Source: Vibrio sp. SCSIO 43137
GTDB lineage: Bacteria; Pseudomonadota; Gammaproteobacteria; Enterobacterales; Vibrionaceae
Direction of reading: 5' to 3'
Length of the DNA stretch: 64,000 nucleotides
NCBI RefSeq assembly: GCF_028201475.1
Contig: NZ_CP116383.1
Span: 868,001-932,000 of the forward strand
The notes beneath the pieces were generated by a model. That model was not told the origin of the DNA, did no database searches, and saw only the letters and a list, made by a program, of their open reading frames with translations. The position numbers and the translations under genes were made by a program. Of this stretch, positions 1 to 12,708 are shown piece by piece (position 1 is the first letter of the stretch; every line of letters starts with the position of its first letter).

Positions 1-218
1 GCTTGTTGAGCCTGAGCACCTTCTGCTGAGATAGTAACTACAGTACCTTTTACAAGGCCCAGAGTCTGAAGTTTAAACAGGCTTTTCGCACTTGCGCTTT
101 TGCCGTTAGAAGTCACAGTGATATCTGCTTCAAAAGATTTCGCTTCTTTAACAAACTGTGCTGCCGGACGAGTGTGAAGGCCGTTTTCTGCAGTGATTTC
201 AACTTGCTTCTGATACAT
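1..218 (-). CDS. ptsH: Phosphocarrier protein HPr (3' end cut by window edge)
   Basis: HPr carries phosphate from enzyme I to the sugar-specific EIIA proteins of the phosphotransferase system in the cytoplasm. The first 72 residues are visible, beginning [20 protein letters not shown]. They show the phospho-acceptor His15 in the LHTRPA motif and Ser46 in the [11 protein letters not shown] stretch, exactly where the family has them. The usual length is 85 residues, so about 13 are missing beyond base 1. The start codon is at 218-216. In Vibrio and Escherichia ptsI and crr follow ptsH; they would lie outside the window. The gene is downstream of cysK on the same strand, but a terminator separates them. 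Confidence 0.96.
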   Translation of the reverse strand, partial: MYQKQVEITAENGLHTRPAAQFVKEAKSFEADITVTSNGKSASAKSLFKLQTLGLVKGTVVTISAEGAQAQQ

Positions 219-453
219 GTGATATACCCCAATTAATTTAATATTTTGTATGTATATGAACCAGTTTAGCTCAGCTGTTCTTTTCTGATTCCTGAAACAG
301 AAAAAGAAAAGTAACGATTGCGCAACTGGTTTAAATTTAGTCAGCTGTCCGATAAAAGTGACAACTGACAGAATTCTAAACTAGCGAACATGTTTTATTT
401 TGATGCTAGAAATAAAACCAAGGTGATATTACCAAAGGCTCGGCAGGGATCAA
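219..453 (-). promoter_or_regulatory. ptsH upstream/leader region with inverted repeats
   Basis: This non-coding stretch lies between the cysK terminator and ptsH and must hold the pts promoter. Two inverted repeats are visible: 341-349 with 360-368 (9 pairs with one G-U, 10-nt loop), and an 8-base arm at 260-267 matching 324-331 further apart. I could not assign promoter hexamers confidently. pts promoters in enterics are under CRP and Mlc control, but no clear site for either was recognised here. Confidence 0.35.
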
Positions 454-482
454 TAAAAAAAGCCCCTGAAAGGGGCTTTTTT
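454..482 (-). terminator. Intrinsic terminator after cysK
   Basis: Stem AGCCCCT (461-467), loop GAA, stem AGGGGCT (471-477), flanked by an A run at 454-460 and T run at 478-482, so it can act on both strands. It lies 40 bp past the cysK stop and ahead of ptsH. Confidence 0.9.
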
Positions 483-520
483 AGTTTAAAAATTGATTTG
501 AGCACATGTATGTTAAAGAA

Positions 521-1489
521 TTATTGCTGATTCTCTTTCTCAGTGAACAGGCCTGAGAACAGCGCGGTACTTAGGTATCGCTCACCTGAGCTTGGTAAGA
601 TTGTAACAATTGTTTTACCTTCGAACTCTGGCAATTCTGCAATGCGATTTGCCGCTACAACAGCCGCACCGGATGAAATTCCCGCCAGAATACCTTCTTC
701 TTCCATCAGGCGACGTGCCATTTCGATCGCCTCTTCTGATGTCACGGCTTCCACTCTATCCAGAAGTTCTAAATCTAAGTTCTCCGGAATGAAGCCGGCA
801 CCGATACCCTGAATTTTGTGAGGGGCTGGCTGAATCTCTTCGCCGGCTAAAACCTGTGCAATGACCGGAGACTCTGCCGGTTCAACAGCAACAGAAGTAA
901 TAGCTTTGCCTTTTTCACCTTTAATATAACGGCTGGCACCTGTGATTGTACCGCCGGTACCAACACCTGCGACAATAACGTCTACTTCACCGTCTGTGGC
1001 ATCCCAGATTTCAGGGCCAGTAGTCTTTTCATGAATAGCAGGGTTTGCAGGGTTATTGAACTGTTGTAGTAACAGGTATTTATCAGGGTCGCTGGCAACA
1101 ATCTCTTCTGCTTTAGCAATGGCACCTTTCATGCCTTTTGCTGCTTCTGTCAGCTCAAGATTTGCGCCTAGTGCTTTAAGCAGCTTACGACGCTCAAGGC
1201 TCATTGACTCAGGCATAGTCAGGGTCAGTTTATAGCCGCGAGCTGCAGCAACAAAAGCCAGAGCAATACCAGTGTTACCACTTGTTGGTTCCACAAGTTC
1301 AACGCCCGCTTTTAGTTTTCCTGACTTTTCAGCTTCCCAGATCATATTGGCGCCAATACGGTCTTTGACGCTGAAGCTTGGGTTACGTGCTTCTACTTTA
1401 GCCAGTACGTTTCCTTTGCTCACGCGGTTTAAACGAACAAGGGGAGTTTGACCAATGGTAAGGGTGTTATCTTCGTAAATTTTGCTCAT
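521..1489 (-). CDS. cysK: Cysteine synthase A (O-acetylserine sulfhydrylase)
   Basis: Makes L-cysteine from O-acetylserine and sulfide with pyridoxal phosphate, in the cytoplasm. The 322-residue protein has the family length. The PLP-binding lysine is Lys42 in [11 protein letters not shown]; the phosphate-binding TSGNTG loop, the GTGGT glycine loop and the C-terminal SSGERYLST motif are all present. The start ATG at 1489-1487 follows an AAGGAAC-like ribosome binding site. cysZ, which supplies sulfate to the same pathway, is the next gene upstream on the same strand, separated by 257 bp containing a palindromic element. It is typically the CysB-controlled, main aerobic isozyme, but I did not identify a CysB site. 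Confidence 0.97.
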   Translation of the reverse strand: MSKIYEDNTLTIGQTPLVRLNRVSKGNVLAKVEARNPSFSVKDRIGANMIWEAEKSGKLKAGVELVEPTSGNTGIALAFVAAARGYKLTLTMPESMSLERRKLLKALGANLELTEAAKGMKGAIAKAEEIVASDPDKYLLLQQFNNPANPAIHEKTTGPEIWDATDGEVDVIVAGVGTGGTITGASRYIKGEKGKAITSVAVEPAESPVIAQVLAGEEIQPAPHKIQGIGAGFIPENLDLELLDRVEAVTSEEAIEMARRLMEEEGILAGISSGAAVVAANRIAELPEFEGKTIVTILPSSGERYLSTALFSGLFTEKENQQ

Positions 1490-1618
1490 GACTTATGTTC
1501 CTTCATTCATTATTCAGAATATGTTCAAAAGCATACTTCCGGATCGAAAAAATCAGAAAGATGAAAAAGTTATATGATATTAGTTCCTAAGTAACTTTTG
1601 CTAAACATGAGCCACCTT

Positions 1619-1709
1619 GGCAAACATCGAACACAAACACGCATAAACCCATCCGTGGGGCTCCGCCGCGCCATCCCTGGCGCGGAGGGTTTGCTTATCG
1701 ATATTTGCC
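1619..1709. repeat. Nested palindromic intergenic element (REP-like)
   Basis: Three nested inverted repeats: outer GGCAAACATCGA (1619-1630) with TCGATATTTGCC (1698-1709, one mismatch), middle AAACCC (1645-1650) with GGGTTT (1687-1692), and inner GC-rich CTCCGCCGCGCC (1661-1672) with GGCGCGGAG (1679-1687). It sits between cysZ and cysK, is much more GC-rich than its flanks and has no coding potential. The layout resembles a small transposable or REP-type hairpin element; no second copy was noticed in this window. Confidence 0.5.
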
Positions 1710-1746
1710 CGATGACAAAAGCTATAGAGAAATTCTCAGCCGATAT

Positions 1747-2475
1747 TTAATGTTTATGTTTAAACTCATTTACCCACATCGCGGTAGCACCGCATACGGC
1801 AACCGGAACTATGATTAGGTTTAGTACAGGAATAGCAGTAAAGAAAGCGACTAACATACCAAAGCCATAGGCCTTGCCCTGATTCTGTTTTAGATCCTGA
1901 CGCATAGACTGGAAGGGCACTTTATGGTTATCAAACGGATAGTCGCAGTATTGAATGGCCATAACCCATGCAGAAAAAATAAACCACAGCAGGGGAGCAA
2001 CGGTTTGACCTAGTGCCGGAATCAATAAAAGAATAAACAGACCGATCGCTTTGGGTAGGATGTACTTCATTTTCTGCAATTCGCGCAGCAGGATTCTCGG
2101 GGTATCTTTAATTAAACTAACCATATTTTGCTGGGCAGCCGGTTTTCCCGTTAACTTCTCTTCTACTTTTTCTGCCAGCAAGCCGTTAAAAGGCGCGGCA
2201 ATAAAGTTAGCAATCGTGCTGAAGAAATAAGAGAAAGTACCTAATATGGTGATGGTCAGAATCGGCCAGAGAATATATGACAGCCAGTCCAGCCATGTAG
2301 GAACATAGCTCATCCAGCTGGTTATCCACTCATTCAGGTTGGAAAACAGATAGAAAAGAGCACTACCTACTAAAACGATATTGGCCAGCAGGGGAAAAAT
2401 CACAAAGCGTCGGATGCCGGGAGTCAATGCCAGCGTAAATCCCTGAAAAAAATAACCAAAACCAGATTGTTTCAT
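1747..2475 (-). CDS. cysZ: Sulfate transporter CysZ
   Basis: Inner-membrane protein that brings sulfate in for cysteine synthesis. The 242-residue product matches the family length (about 250) and carries the CysZ/EI24 pattern: an N-terminal amphipathic [12 protein letters not shown] start, then hydrophobic spans near residues 23-45, 65-92, 140-170 and 205-235. It is divergent from zipA (249 bp between starts), as is usual in Vibrio and enterics, and lies upstream of cysK on the same strand. The start ATG at 2475-2473 is followed directly by the conserved KQSGFGYF segment, which supports it. Confidence 0.93.
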   Translation of the reverse strand: MKQSGFGYFFQGFTLALTPGIRRFVIFPLLANIVLVGSALFYLFSNLNEWITSWMSYVPTWLDWLSYILWPILTITILGTFSYFFSTIANFIAAPFNGLLAEKVEEKLTGKPAAQQNMVSLIKDTPRILLRELQKMKYILPKAIGLFILLLIPALGQTVAPLLWFIFSAWVMAIQYCDYPFDNHKVPFQSMRQDLKQNQGKAYGFGMLVAFFTAIPVLNLIIVPVAVCGATAMWVNEFKHKH

Positions 2476-2724
2476 TCGCTACTCACTCTATTGATAACAA
2501 AAAATCGTTTTACGCCCCTTTCGCCAAAGGGATATAGAGAGGTGAGTATAGGCATTGTTGTTGCAAAGAAAAAGCAGAAAAGCGTGGTAACAGTCACAGG
2601 CTGTCGGCAACATCTTTAATTAATTAGTTCAAAAACTTGCCCTAGTTTTGGTAAAGTAACCCCCAATGTGCGGATTATTTGTATTCCGGTGACCAGATAC
2701 ACCGGTTTTATATGAGAGTGAAAA

Positions 2725-6369
<3,645 letters not shown>

Positions 6370-6384
6370 GATAAAGTTCTGGTT

Positions 6385-6771
6385 ATGAAAATTAGTCAGG
6401 TATCAAAACAGACTCAGCTATCTGCCAAGTCGATTCGTCTTTATGAAGAGAAGGGACTGATCTCAGCCCCGTTAAGATCGGAGAACGGCTACCGGATTTA
6501 CTCACGTAAACATATCGACGAGCTGTTGGTGATTGCCCGGGCAAAGCGGGTCGGTTTTACCCTTGATGAATGTAAGTCTCTGGTGAACTTTGCTAATGAT
6601 CCTGAAAGGAGCAGCGCTGAAGTGAAAGCAAAGGCAAGAGAAAAGCTGGATGAAGTTAATGCCAAACTGACAGAGCTGAATGAGATAAAACAGCAACTGG
6701 AAGAGTGGGTGATGAAATGCCCCGGTAATGCCGGCTCTGACTGCCCCATTATTGATGACTTAACATCGTAA
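6385..6771 (+). CDS. cueR: Copper-responsive MerR-family regulator CueR
   Basis: MerR-family activator that senses Cu(I) and turns on copper efflux genes. The 128-residue protein has the N-terminal winged helix (ISQVSKQTQLSAKSIRLYEE), a long dimerisation helix (about 75-108), and the C-terminal metal loop CPGNAGSDC with Cys112 and Cys120, the exact spacing and numbering of E. coli CueR. That CxxxxxxxC loop separates it from ZntR and SoxR relatives. Codon use and base composition return to the chromosomal norm here, so the AT-rich ligA-SWIM segment ends just before it. The gene is followed by a strong terminator and an IS3 element. Confidence 0.92.
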   Translation: MKISQVSKQTQLSAKSIRLYEEKGLISAPLRSENGYRIYSRKHIDELLVIARAKRVGFTLDECKSLVNFANDPERSSAEVKAKAREKLDEVNAKLTELNEIKQQLEEWVMKCPGNAGSDCPIIDDLTS

Positions 6772-6791
6772 TGTTTTCGCCCTGAAATCAG

Positions 6792-6819
6792 AAAAGCCAC
6801 AGGAGACTGTGGCTTTTTT
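6792..6819 (+). terminator. Intrinsic terminator after cueR
   Basis: Stem AAAAGCCACAG (6792-6802), loop GAGA, stem CTGTGGCTTTT with a T run ending at 6819. It lies 20 bp past the cueR stop and 7 bp before the IS3 element. Confidence 0.92.
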
Positions 6820-6842
6820 ATCATTTTGTAACCTTCCCTGTT

Positions 6843-7625
6843 TTAATGGCACGGCACGTTAGAGTTTTTCCTGCTTTCGTGTCTTGCTAAATACTCCCAT
6901 GGCGTCAGATCATTTAGTGAGTCATGGGGGCGTTCTTCGTTGTATTCTCTCATCCAGTTTTCTGTCAGCTCCCGAACTTCGCTGAGCGTTTTGAACAGGT
7001 ACATATTCAGTATCTCTGTTCGATAAGTGCGGTTAAAACGTTCGATATAGGAGTTTTCAGTGGGCTTTCCAGGCCGTATAAACTCAAGCTCGATATCGTG
7101 TTCATCAGCCCAGCCAGCTAGCGTGGTTGAGATAAATTCTGGCCCATTGTCCATTCTCAGTTTTGCAGGCACGCCCCGCCAAGCGATGATGCGCTCAAGC
7201 ACACGTACAACCCTAGGAGCTGGCAGGTTTAAATCCACTTCGATGGCGAGTACTTCACGATTAAAGTCATCCACAACATTAAAGGTGCGAAATCGTCTGC
7301 CACAGGCCAAAGCGTCACTCATGAAGTCGATAGACCAGCAACTGTTTATCCACTCCGGACACACCAATGGCGCCGGTTCTCGTTTAGGTAGCCGCTTTTT
7401 TCCTTTACGTCTCATGTTCAGCTTGAGTGAGCAGTAAATGCGGTAAACTCGCTTGTGATTCCATGGATACCCCCATCGTCTGAGAACTTTAAACAACTTG
7501 CCGAAGCCATACGCAGGATAACGTTCTACGGCTTCCTGAAGCTTCGCTATGACTTCGTCATCTCTGTGTGGGTCAGGCTTGTATCGATACACGGAATCAC
7601 TGATGCCAACTGCGCGGCAGGCCAT
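6843..7625 (-). CDS. IS3-family transposase OrfB (integrase catalytic domain)
   Basis: Catalytic part of the IS3 transposase. The stretch contains the HTH_21 segment (about 1-60) and the rve integrase core with the DDE pattern: first Asp in WSIDFMSD, second in LRMDNGPEF and Glu in SYIERFNR. The first in-frame ATG is at 7625, but real translation most likely enters by -1 slippage from orfA at the A7G run (7701-7694), reading ...[13 protein letters not shown] and giving an OrfAB fusion. The frame is open from the slip site to the stop at 6843. OrfB acting alone usually regulates rather than transposes. Confidence 0.93.
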   Translation of the reverse strand: MACRAVGISDSVYRYKPDPHRDDEVIAKLQEAVERYPAYGFGKLFKVLRRWGYPWNHKRVYRIYCSLKLNMRRKGKKRLPKREPAPLVCPEWINSCWSIDFMSDALACGRRFRTFNVVDDFNREVLAIEVDLNLPAPRVVRVLERIIAWRGVPAKLRMDNGPEFISTTLAGWADEHDIELEFIRPGKPTENSYIERFNRTYRTEILNMYLFKTLSEVRELTENWMREYNEERPHDSLNDLTPWEYLARHESRKNSNVPCH

Positions 7626-7687
7626 TTTTAAACTGACCTGAAACTGCTTGCGAACATACTCGACCAGTTCGCGTTTGACCGCTGGCT

Positions 7688-7957
7688 TTATAGCTTTTTT
7701 TCCAAAATATCTTTGACGATACGGTGCTCCAGACTAAGGTCGGCAAACATCTGTTTAAGCCTTCTGTTTTCATCTTCAAGCTCTTTCAGGCGTTTGATAT
7801 CAGAGGCTTCCATACCGCCGTACTTGGATTTCCAGTTATAGTAAGTGGCATCAGAAATACCGTATTCACGACAAACTTCGTTGACCTTTCGGCCAGCTTC
7901 CACTTCCTTCAATATCTTGACGATTTGTGTCTCAGTGTAGCGCGATCTTTTCATCAT
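7688..7957 (-). CDS. IS3-family transposase OrfA (helix-turn-helix)
   Basis: The 89-residue DNA-binding subunit of the IS3 transposase. It has an HTH_8 helix-turn-helix ([18 protein letters not shown] ... [16 protein letters not shown]) and a C-terminal leucine-zipper-like helix. It ends at the slippery run of seven A followed by G (minus strand, 7701-7694), two codons before its stop, as in other IS3 members that make an OrfAB fusion. The start ATG ATG at 7957 follows AACGGAGAACGC, a reasonable ribosome binding site. Confidence 0.93.
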   Translation of the reverse strand: MMKRSRYTETQIVKILKEVEAGRKVNEVCREYGISDATYYNWKSKYGGMEASDIKRLKELEDENRRLKQMFADLSLEHRIVKDILEKKL

Positions 7958-8058
7958 GCGTTCTCCGTTTCTTTCAGTGTAAACGGAAAAGCTCTAATTG
8001 CTAGCGGCCAGTATTTTGGGGAGGGTTACAATTTGATGAGTAGCACTGAGTGCATTAT

Positions 8059-8282
8059 TTAACGGTTGGGCTCCGGTGCTATGGTGAGGACAATTCCGTT
8101 TACATCAGTGACCACTACCATGGTACCTGCCGGAATATCTTCGTCGCATCTGGCTGACCATAGGGAGTCACCAAGGCGGATACGGCAGTTGCCTCTCTGT
8201 ACATCCTTTTCCAGACGCACGGTTTTACCCAGCAGTTGAGCCTGCTTCTGGTTCAGTTCCCTTTCTGAGTCCGATTTTTTGT
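8059..8282 (-). pseudogene. Displaced 3' fragment of an nfeD-like gene
   Basis: These 224 bases encode the last about 74 residues of an NfeD-like protein in frame to its stop ([20 protein letters not shown] ... [19 protein letters not shown]). They match the 3' end of the complete gene at 16425-16648 over exactly the same length, with about 21 differences (about 90% identity by eye). The upstream part of the gene, including its membrane spans and start, is missing. The two copies face the same way and bracket the secretion island, which suggests integration or homologous recombination at the gene's 3' end. The frame continues upstream into unrelated island sequence, which is not a real gene. 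Confidence 0.9.
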
Positions 8283-8350
8283 TTCTAGCGAACAGAGAAA
8301 GAGGCTGCTTTATGCATAATAATAATTCAAGAACATTATATGAAGGAATT

Positions 8351-8599
8351 TTAAGATATTGATGAATTACCACATTCTTTACATGTATATGTCTCTTCAG
8401 CATTGCCATTATATCCACTACCGACACCTGTCGAGTTCATTGTAAAAATATCAATAAGGAGACGAATTGTCCTGAATAAAAAAGACTGACTTAATGTGAA
8501 TGTTTGTGGTACTTCAGGTGTATTCTGAGAAACTGAAGCGTGGTCAGTAAATTTTCTACAGACTTCGCAGTAATAGTATTGTTTCTGGTGTTCTTTCAT
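8351..8599 (-). CDS. Small two-CxxC zinc-ribbon-like protein, unknown
   Basis: An 82-residue protein downstream of the exporter genes on the same strand, 174 bp after the ABC transporter stop. Two CxxC pairs (Cys11/Cys14 near the N-terminus, Cys73/Cys76 near the C-terminus) could bind one zinc ion, and a hydrophobic stretch lies between them (about 40-55). The ATG at 8599 is preceded by AAGAGAAAACTT, a usable ribosome binding site. I do not recognise the family. Position suggests a helper or self-protection role for the secretion system, but nothing in the sequence proves it. Low GC matches the rest of the island. Confidence 0.5.
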   Translation of the reverse strand: MKEHQKQYYYCEVCRKFTDHASVSQNTPEVPQTFTLSQSFLFRTIRLLIDIFTMNSTGVGSGYNGNAEETYTCKECGNSSIS

Positions 8600-8701
8600 A
8601 AGTTTTCTCTTAGAAAAATTAAGTTTAACTCCACAATTAGTAATTAATTACACTTTTACTAGTTGATTTGTTGTAGAGACAGATAATAGTTTACGACTTA
8701 C

Positions 8702-8723
8702 ACATATACATATACATATACAT
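8702..8723. repeat. Short tandem repeat (ACATAT unit)
   Basis: About three and a half copies of the hexamer ACATAT lie in the gap between the exporter gene and the small zinc-ribbon gene. The copy number could vary by slippage. No function is evident. Confidence 0.6.
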
Positions 8724-8773
8724 AAAGAGTCTTATTTCGAGTGATCACGCATATGCCCTATGTGAAAAATTAA

Positions 8774-10894
8774 TCAATTATCCAGGTTAATAATGCGTTC
8801 GGCAGAATCAATGGTTTCTTTTCGATGAGCAATTAATATTTTGGTCATAAATAATTTTCTCATATTATCATTAATTGCCATTTCATTTCTTTGGTCTAAG
8901 TGGCTCGTTGATTCGTCTAAACACAATATTTTAGGTTTTTTATACAGTGCTCTAGCAAGATACAAACGCTGTAATTGCCCTCCCGAAAAATAACTACCCA
9001 TATCACCAATCAAGGAGTGTAGTTTCATAGGGAGGTGCTGTATATCCTCCCAAATGCAAGCATTTTTACAACTTTCAATTAGGTGTTTCTCATCATAATT
9101 CGAGTCAAACATAGTTAAGCTCTCTGATAACGTGCCTGAAAGAAGCTTATCATCTTGCATAACAGCACCAAAACTTCCTCTGTACTCACTCAGTGATAAT
9201 TGACTAACGTCAATACTATCAAGAAAAACTTTTCCTGATGTTGGTTTTAATAGACCAAGAATAATCTTCATCAATGTACTTTTTCCACACCCAGATGAAC
9301 CTATTATGACGACACTTTCACCGGCTTTTATTTCTATGTTCACATCTTTCAAAATCCACTCGCCGCTATCAGTATATCTGAAAGATAAATTTTCAACCTT
9401 TATGTGGCCCTTTATTTCCCTTGGTAGCATTATACTAGAGTTATATTTTTCCTTTTTCTCCAAAGTAATATCGGATATGCGTTCTAAATGCAGCGAGAGT
9501 AACTTAAAAGCAATTATTTTATCTAAAAACGCTGTCATACTTGATGTGAACTGGCCCTTATAAGCGATAAATGCTAACATCATACCAACTGTAAGAGAAC
9601 CTTCCATTACAGACAGTGCTCCTAGATAAATAACTAAAGTTGCTTCTAATCCCCAAATTAGTCTGGATATTGCTCCTTCTGTGATATTTAACCTTCCCAG
9701 CCTAATATCAGCGTTGATAACTTCTGCATATCTATTTAACCATGTGTTCTGCCGTGTTGTCTCATGGCTAAACAACTTTATTGGTTGAATTGCTCGAATT
9801 GACTCCAAAAAGGCTGAGTCTTCCTTTGCGGAAGCAACAATTGATTCTTCAACAATGCGCCTATTAGGATAAAAAAACAGTAATTGAATGAGAAATGAAA
9901 TAATAACAATAACTGATACAAGTCCTGATAATATGGGACTATAAAAATACATCATTACTAAGACAACAATAGCAACTAATCCGTCAATGATAGTCTCTAT
10001 AATGCCAGTTGTAAGTAAATCACGAATAGAGTTCAATGAGCTAAATCTTGATACAACATCACCAATATGACGCTTTTCAAAGTAACCAAGTGAAAGCCGC
10101 ATCAAATGGTTAAACAAGTTAGCACCCATTTGTATGTTCATACAGCTGTTAAGCCTGATAGTTAGCCAACTTCTCGCAGAACTTATAATTATCTGTATTA
10201 CGACTAGAATAAAGTATCCTATAGCTAATACTATAAGCAATGCTTTATCATTGCTAAGAAGAACGTTGTCAATAACCATTTGCATATAGTATGGTGACAG
10301 CAATGCTATAAATTGGAGCATTATAGAGAGAAGAAAAAGGAGAGATAAAGTGCGTTTCAATCCAATTATTTTCTCCCAAAGATGACTGATCTGCATTTTT
10401 TGACGGACATCTTTCTTTTTAAAATCTGATGTAAGTGTGAGCTCTAAAGCTACACCAGTATATGAGTCACTAAACTGACGATACGTTAGCTTACGTTTTC
10501 CAATAGCGGGATCATTGATGAAAAAACTGCTGTTAGTTACCTTGGTTAATACTACGAAATGATCTAAATCCCAATGTATTACACAAGGTAAGTTTAATTT
10601 GGATACTGAATCAAAATCGCATTTGACAGCACGTGGAGTTAAGTGAAGCTTAGTAGATACTTCCATGAGCTGTTTGAGGCTCATGCCTTGAAAGCCAGTT
10701 ACGGAGTACTTTCTAATAGTTGAGATATTTATTTGATAACCATAATATGATGAAACCATCGCTAGAGAAGCTAAACCACACTCTGCAACTTCAGATTGTA
10801 ATATTAACGGAACTCGCTTTCTTCCCGTGAAATTGAGTAATTCCAGTGGATTTATTGGCTTCACAACTTTGAGTTTTACTTTTTGGTAATTCAT
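8774..10894 (-). CDS. Peptidase C39-containing ABC exporter (bacteriocin/microcin type)
   Basis: Inner-membrane exporter that cuts double-glycine leaders and pumps the cargo out, with an adaptor protein and probably TolC. Domains in order: C39 cysteine peptidase (about 25-160; Cys39 in EVAECGLASL, His112 in DHFVVL, Asp128 in NDPAIG), six-helix membrane domain (about 175-460), and ATPase domain (about 495-705) with Walker A GSSGCGKST, signature FSGGQ, Walker B ILCLDE and the switch His in IAHRK. At 706 residues it fits the CvaB/LagD class. All catalytic residues are present, so it should process as well as transport. It overlaps the end of the HlyD gene by 4 bp (ATGA). The obvious substrate is the double-glycine protein encoded divergently at 12709. 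Confidence 0.95.
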   Translation of the reverse strand: MNYQKVKLKVVKPINPLELLNFTGRKRVPLILQSEVAECGLASLAMVSSYYGYQINISTIRKYSVTGFQGMSLKQLMEVSTKLHLTPRAVKCDFDSVSKLNLPCVIHWDLDHFVVLTKVTNSSFFINDPAIGKRKLTYRQFSDSYTGVALELTLTSDFKKKDVRQKMQISHLWEKIIGLKRTLSLLFLLSIMLQFIALLSPYYMQMVIDNVLLSNDKALLIVLAIGYFILVVIQIIISSARSWLTIRLNSCMNIQMGANLFNHLMRLSLGYFEKRHIGDVVSRFSSLNSIRDLLTTGIIETIIDGLVAIVVLVMMYFYSPILSGLVSVIVIISFLIQLLFFYPNRRIVEESIVASAKEDSAFLESIRAIQPIKLFSHETTRQNTWLNRYAEVINADIRLGRLNITEGAISRLIWGLEATLVIYLGALSVMEGSLTVGMMLAFIAYKGQFTSSMTAFLDKIIAFKLLSLHLERISDITLEKKEKYNSSIMLPREIKGHIKVENLSFRYTDSGEWILKDVNIEIKAGESVVIIGSSGCGKSTLMKIILGLLKPTSGKVFLDSIDVSQLSLSEYRGSFGAVMQDDKLLSGTLSESLTMFDSNYDEKHLIESCKNACIWEDIQHLPMKLHSLIGDMGSYFSGGQLQRLYLARALYKKPKILCLDESTSHLDQRNEMAINDNMRKLFMTKILIAHRKETIDSAERIINLDN

Positions 10895-12132
10895 CCTAGC
10901 TTGCCTTTTACTGAATAAATAGGATCAAGTAACCACTCTAGTAATGTCCGTTTTTCTAAAATTATATCTACGTCGGCGATCATTCCAACTTTCAGTGGAA
11001 ACTTTTTTCCATAGGCAATAACTGACTGATTAAAAATTTTTGCCCTTACTCTATACATGGCTTCATCAAATTTTATAGGAAAAATTTTATCGCTAGGAAG
11101 TACCAAAGCCTGATCTATACTTATTATTTCTCCTCTCGCTAAGCCAAACTTTTGGTACGGGAAAGCATCAAAGCGAATTTGAATCGGATCACCAGATTTT
11201 ACAAAACCTGCAGATTTAGTTGGTAAAAGTAGTTCTATTTCCAAAGTGGAGTTAGCGGGAATAATACTGAGAATAGGGGAGTTAGCATTTACTCTAGTAC
11301 CTGGATCTAATTGAATAGCTGAAACAACTCCGGACTCTGGAGCTATTTTTATGAAGTTATATCTACTATTTAGATCTACTAATTTTGCATTCAACTCTGA
11401 TTTTTTTCGATTGATTCCTGTGAGTGTTAGAAGTTCTTGATCGGGAATAGAATTCATTTCTGATTTCAAAGATGATATATCAATATTAACTGCATTTATT
11501 TCTATTTCTAATCTGTCAATACTCTCTAAAGCATCTAAATATTCTTCTTGTGCGATGTTAAGTTGAACTTTTGAGAGATAACCTTTTTTACTCAAGGTTG
11601 TTTCATTCTCTAGTTTTTCTTTTTTTAACTTAATTTTTCTATTGCTAGTGGCTCTGGCTTTCTTCAATAATTCTAGATTATCTTTTTTCTGAATAATTTG
11701 GTGTTCTATTTGATGCAATTTCTCTAGTGATAACTTTTTATTAATTGCAAGTTCGATTTCAAGTTCACGTAGTTGATTTTTTATTTCCTTACTTATAATA
11801 ATAAATAGATCTATTCCGGTAGATAAAGTTTCACTATTTCTAATCTTTACTATGGCTTGCCCTTTAACAACAAAGTCCCCTTCTGATACTAGAATTTTAT
11901 CAATAACTCCTGAACGCTCTGAATAAACTTTGATCAAGCCTTTTTTCGGTATTAAATACCCTTTTACATTCTCTTTTCTAGAGTAGGTAGATTGAGTTAG
12001 ATATATGGATACTACAGAGAATATAAATAAAATAAAAAATACAGCCACGTAAAATGATATTGGGTTAGATAACACGACATCTCCAGATATTCTACTCACT
12101 CTAGCTTTGAAAACTTCTTTTCTAAATATCAT
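10891..12132 (-). CDS. HlyD/CvaA-family periplasmic adaptor
   Basis: Membrane-fusion protein that links the C39 exporter to an outer-membrane channel. One N-terminal transmembrane helix (about 28-48), a lipoyl-like half motif (GVIDKILVSEGDFVVKGQAI, about 75-95), a long coiled-coil hairpin (about 105-250), the second lipoyl half (APESGVVSAIQL), and a beta-barrel domain. At 413 residues it matches the CvaA type that pairs with peptidase-containing exporters. It is first in the minus-strand operon and its ATG at 12132 follows a GGAGATAAC ribosome binding site. No TolC homologue is in the window; the chromosomal TolC is the likely partner. Confidence 0.94.
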   Translation of the reverse strand: MIFRKEVFKARVSRISGDVVLSNPISFYVAVFFILFIFSVVSIYLTQSTYSRKENVKGYLIPKKGLIKVYSERSGVIDKILVSEGDFVVKGQAIVKIRNSETLSTGIDLFIIISKEIKNQLRELEIELAINKKLSLEKLHQIEHQIIQKKDNLELLKKARATSNRKIKLKKEKLENETTLSKKGYLSKVQLNIAQEEYLDALESIDRLEIEINAVNIDISSLKSEMNSIPDQELLTLTGINRKKSELNAKLVDLNSRYNFIKIAPESGVVSAIQLDPGTRVNANSPILSIIPANSTLEIELLLPTKSAGFVKSGDPIQIRFDAFPYQKFGLARGEIISIDQALVLPSDKIFPIKFDEAMYRVRAKIFNQSVIAYGKKFPLKVGMIADVDIILEKRTLLEWLLDPIYSVKGKLG

Positions 12133-12708
12133 GTTATCTCCATATGAAATGTTATATTAACTTATTAATTAATATGGCGTTTTCAGTATTTAGTGGATGG
12201 CCAAAATAATGAAAGTATAAGCTATGCTATACATAAATAATTTATATCTTAATCGTGTCATATAGTTTTTGAAATTATATTTTTGGCATTTGCCGTATTT
12301 TAAACTAGCTCATGATATTACCATAAATCAAGTGTCACTTACTTTAAATAACAGTAATTCAGTAAAAGATATTATTCTCCTCTTCTATATTGTAATCTTA
12401 TTAAATCCATGTTTAATATGTTTTGTTAATCTACTTTACTATATCTTTTGCTGTATTTTCTTAAGTTGATTCCCCTTTGTGATGTGTTATCCAAATATTA
12501 TAAATGATTTGAGGTACATTAAGCTACACATTAGAGGTCTAGAGGTTCTTAATAGGGTTTTATATATTTTTAATGAGAATGAGTTAGGGGGTGTTAATTA
12601 AGAAATAATATATTTGTAGCTTAGGAAGTATTGAGCTTTATATTCAAATACTAGAGCTGTTTGTAAAGTGATGGTTATTTTTTAACTAGGCTAAAGTAGG
12701 ATAGAAAC
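12133..12708. promoter_or_regulatory. AT-rich divergent promoter region of the island
   Basis: A 576-bp, very AT-rich region between the exporter operon (minus) and the double-glycine gene (plus). It should contain promoters for both directions. An open frame at 12269-12469 has only a TTG start, no clear ribosome binding site and low-complexity hydrophobic coding; I do not call it a gene. The AT-richness suggests H-NS silencing, as is common for acquired DNA. I could not pick promoter hexamers with confidence. Confidence 0.4.

Larger units (their letters stand above)
6827..8030 (-). mobile_element. Intact IS3-family insertion sequence, IS407-like group, 1204 bp
   Basis: The ends are imperfect inverted repeats: TGTAACCTTCCC at 6827-6838 and, on the other strand, TGTAACCCTCCC at 8030-8019. 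It is flanked by the 4-bp direct repeat ATTT (6823-6826 and 8031-8034), the target duplication size expected of the IS407 group. It contains orfA and orfB on the minus strand in the usual -1 frameshift arrangement and no visible damage. It lies between the cueR terminator and the displaced nfeD 3' fragment, close to the left boundary of the secretion island. Confidence 0.93.

Noticed and set aside
6827..8030. IS3 element as the cause of the island's integration
   Set aside because: It is a self-contained insertion with its own 4-bp target duplication outside the nfeD repeats, so it came separately.
8059..8427. A single 122-residue reading frame over the nfeD fragment and beyond
   Set aside because: Its first part is chance read-through of island DNA overlapping the small zinc-ribbon gene in another frame; only the last about 74 codons are nfeD-derived, so it is a pseudogene fragment.
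12269..12469. 66-residue hydrophobic reading frame in the divergent island promoter
   Set aside because: TTG start, no ribosome binding site, low-complexity AT-rich sequence; consistent with chance.
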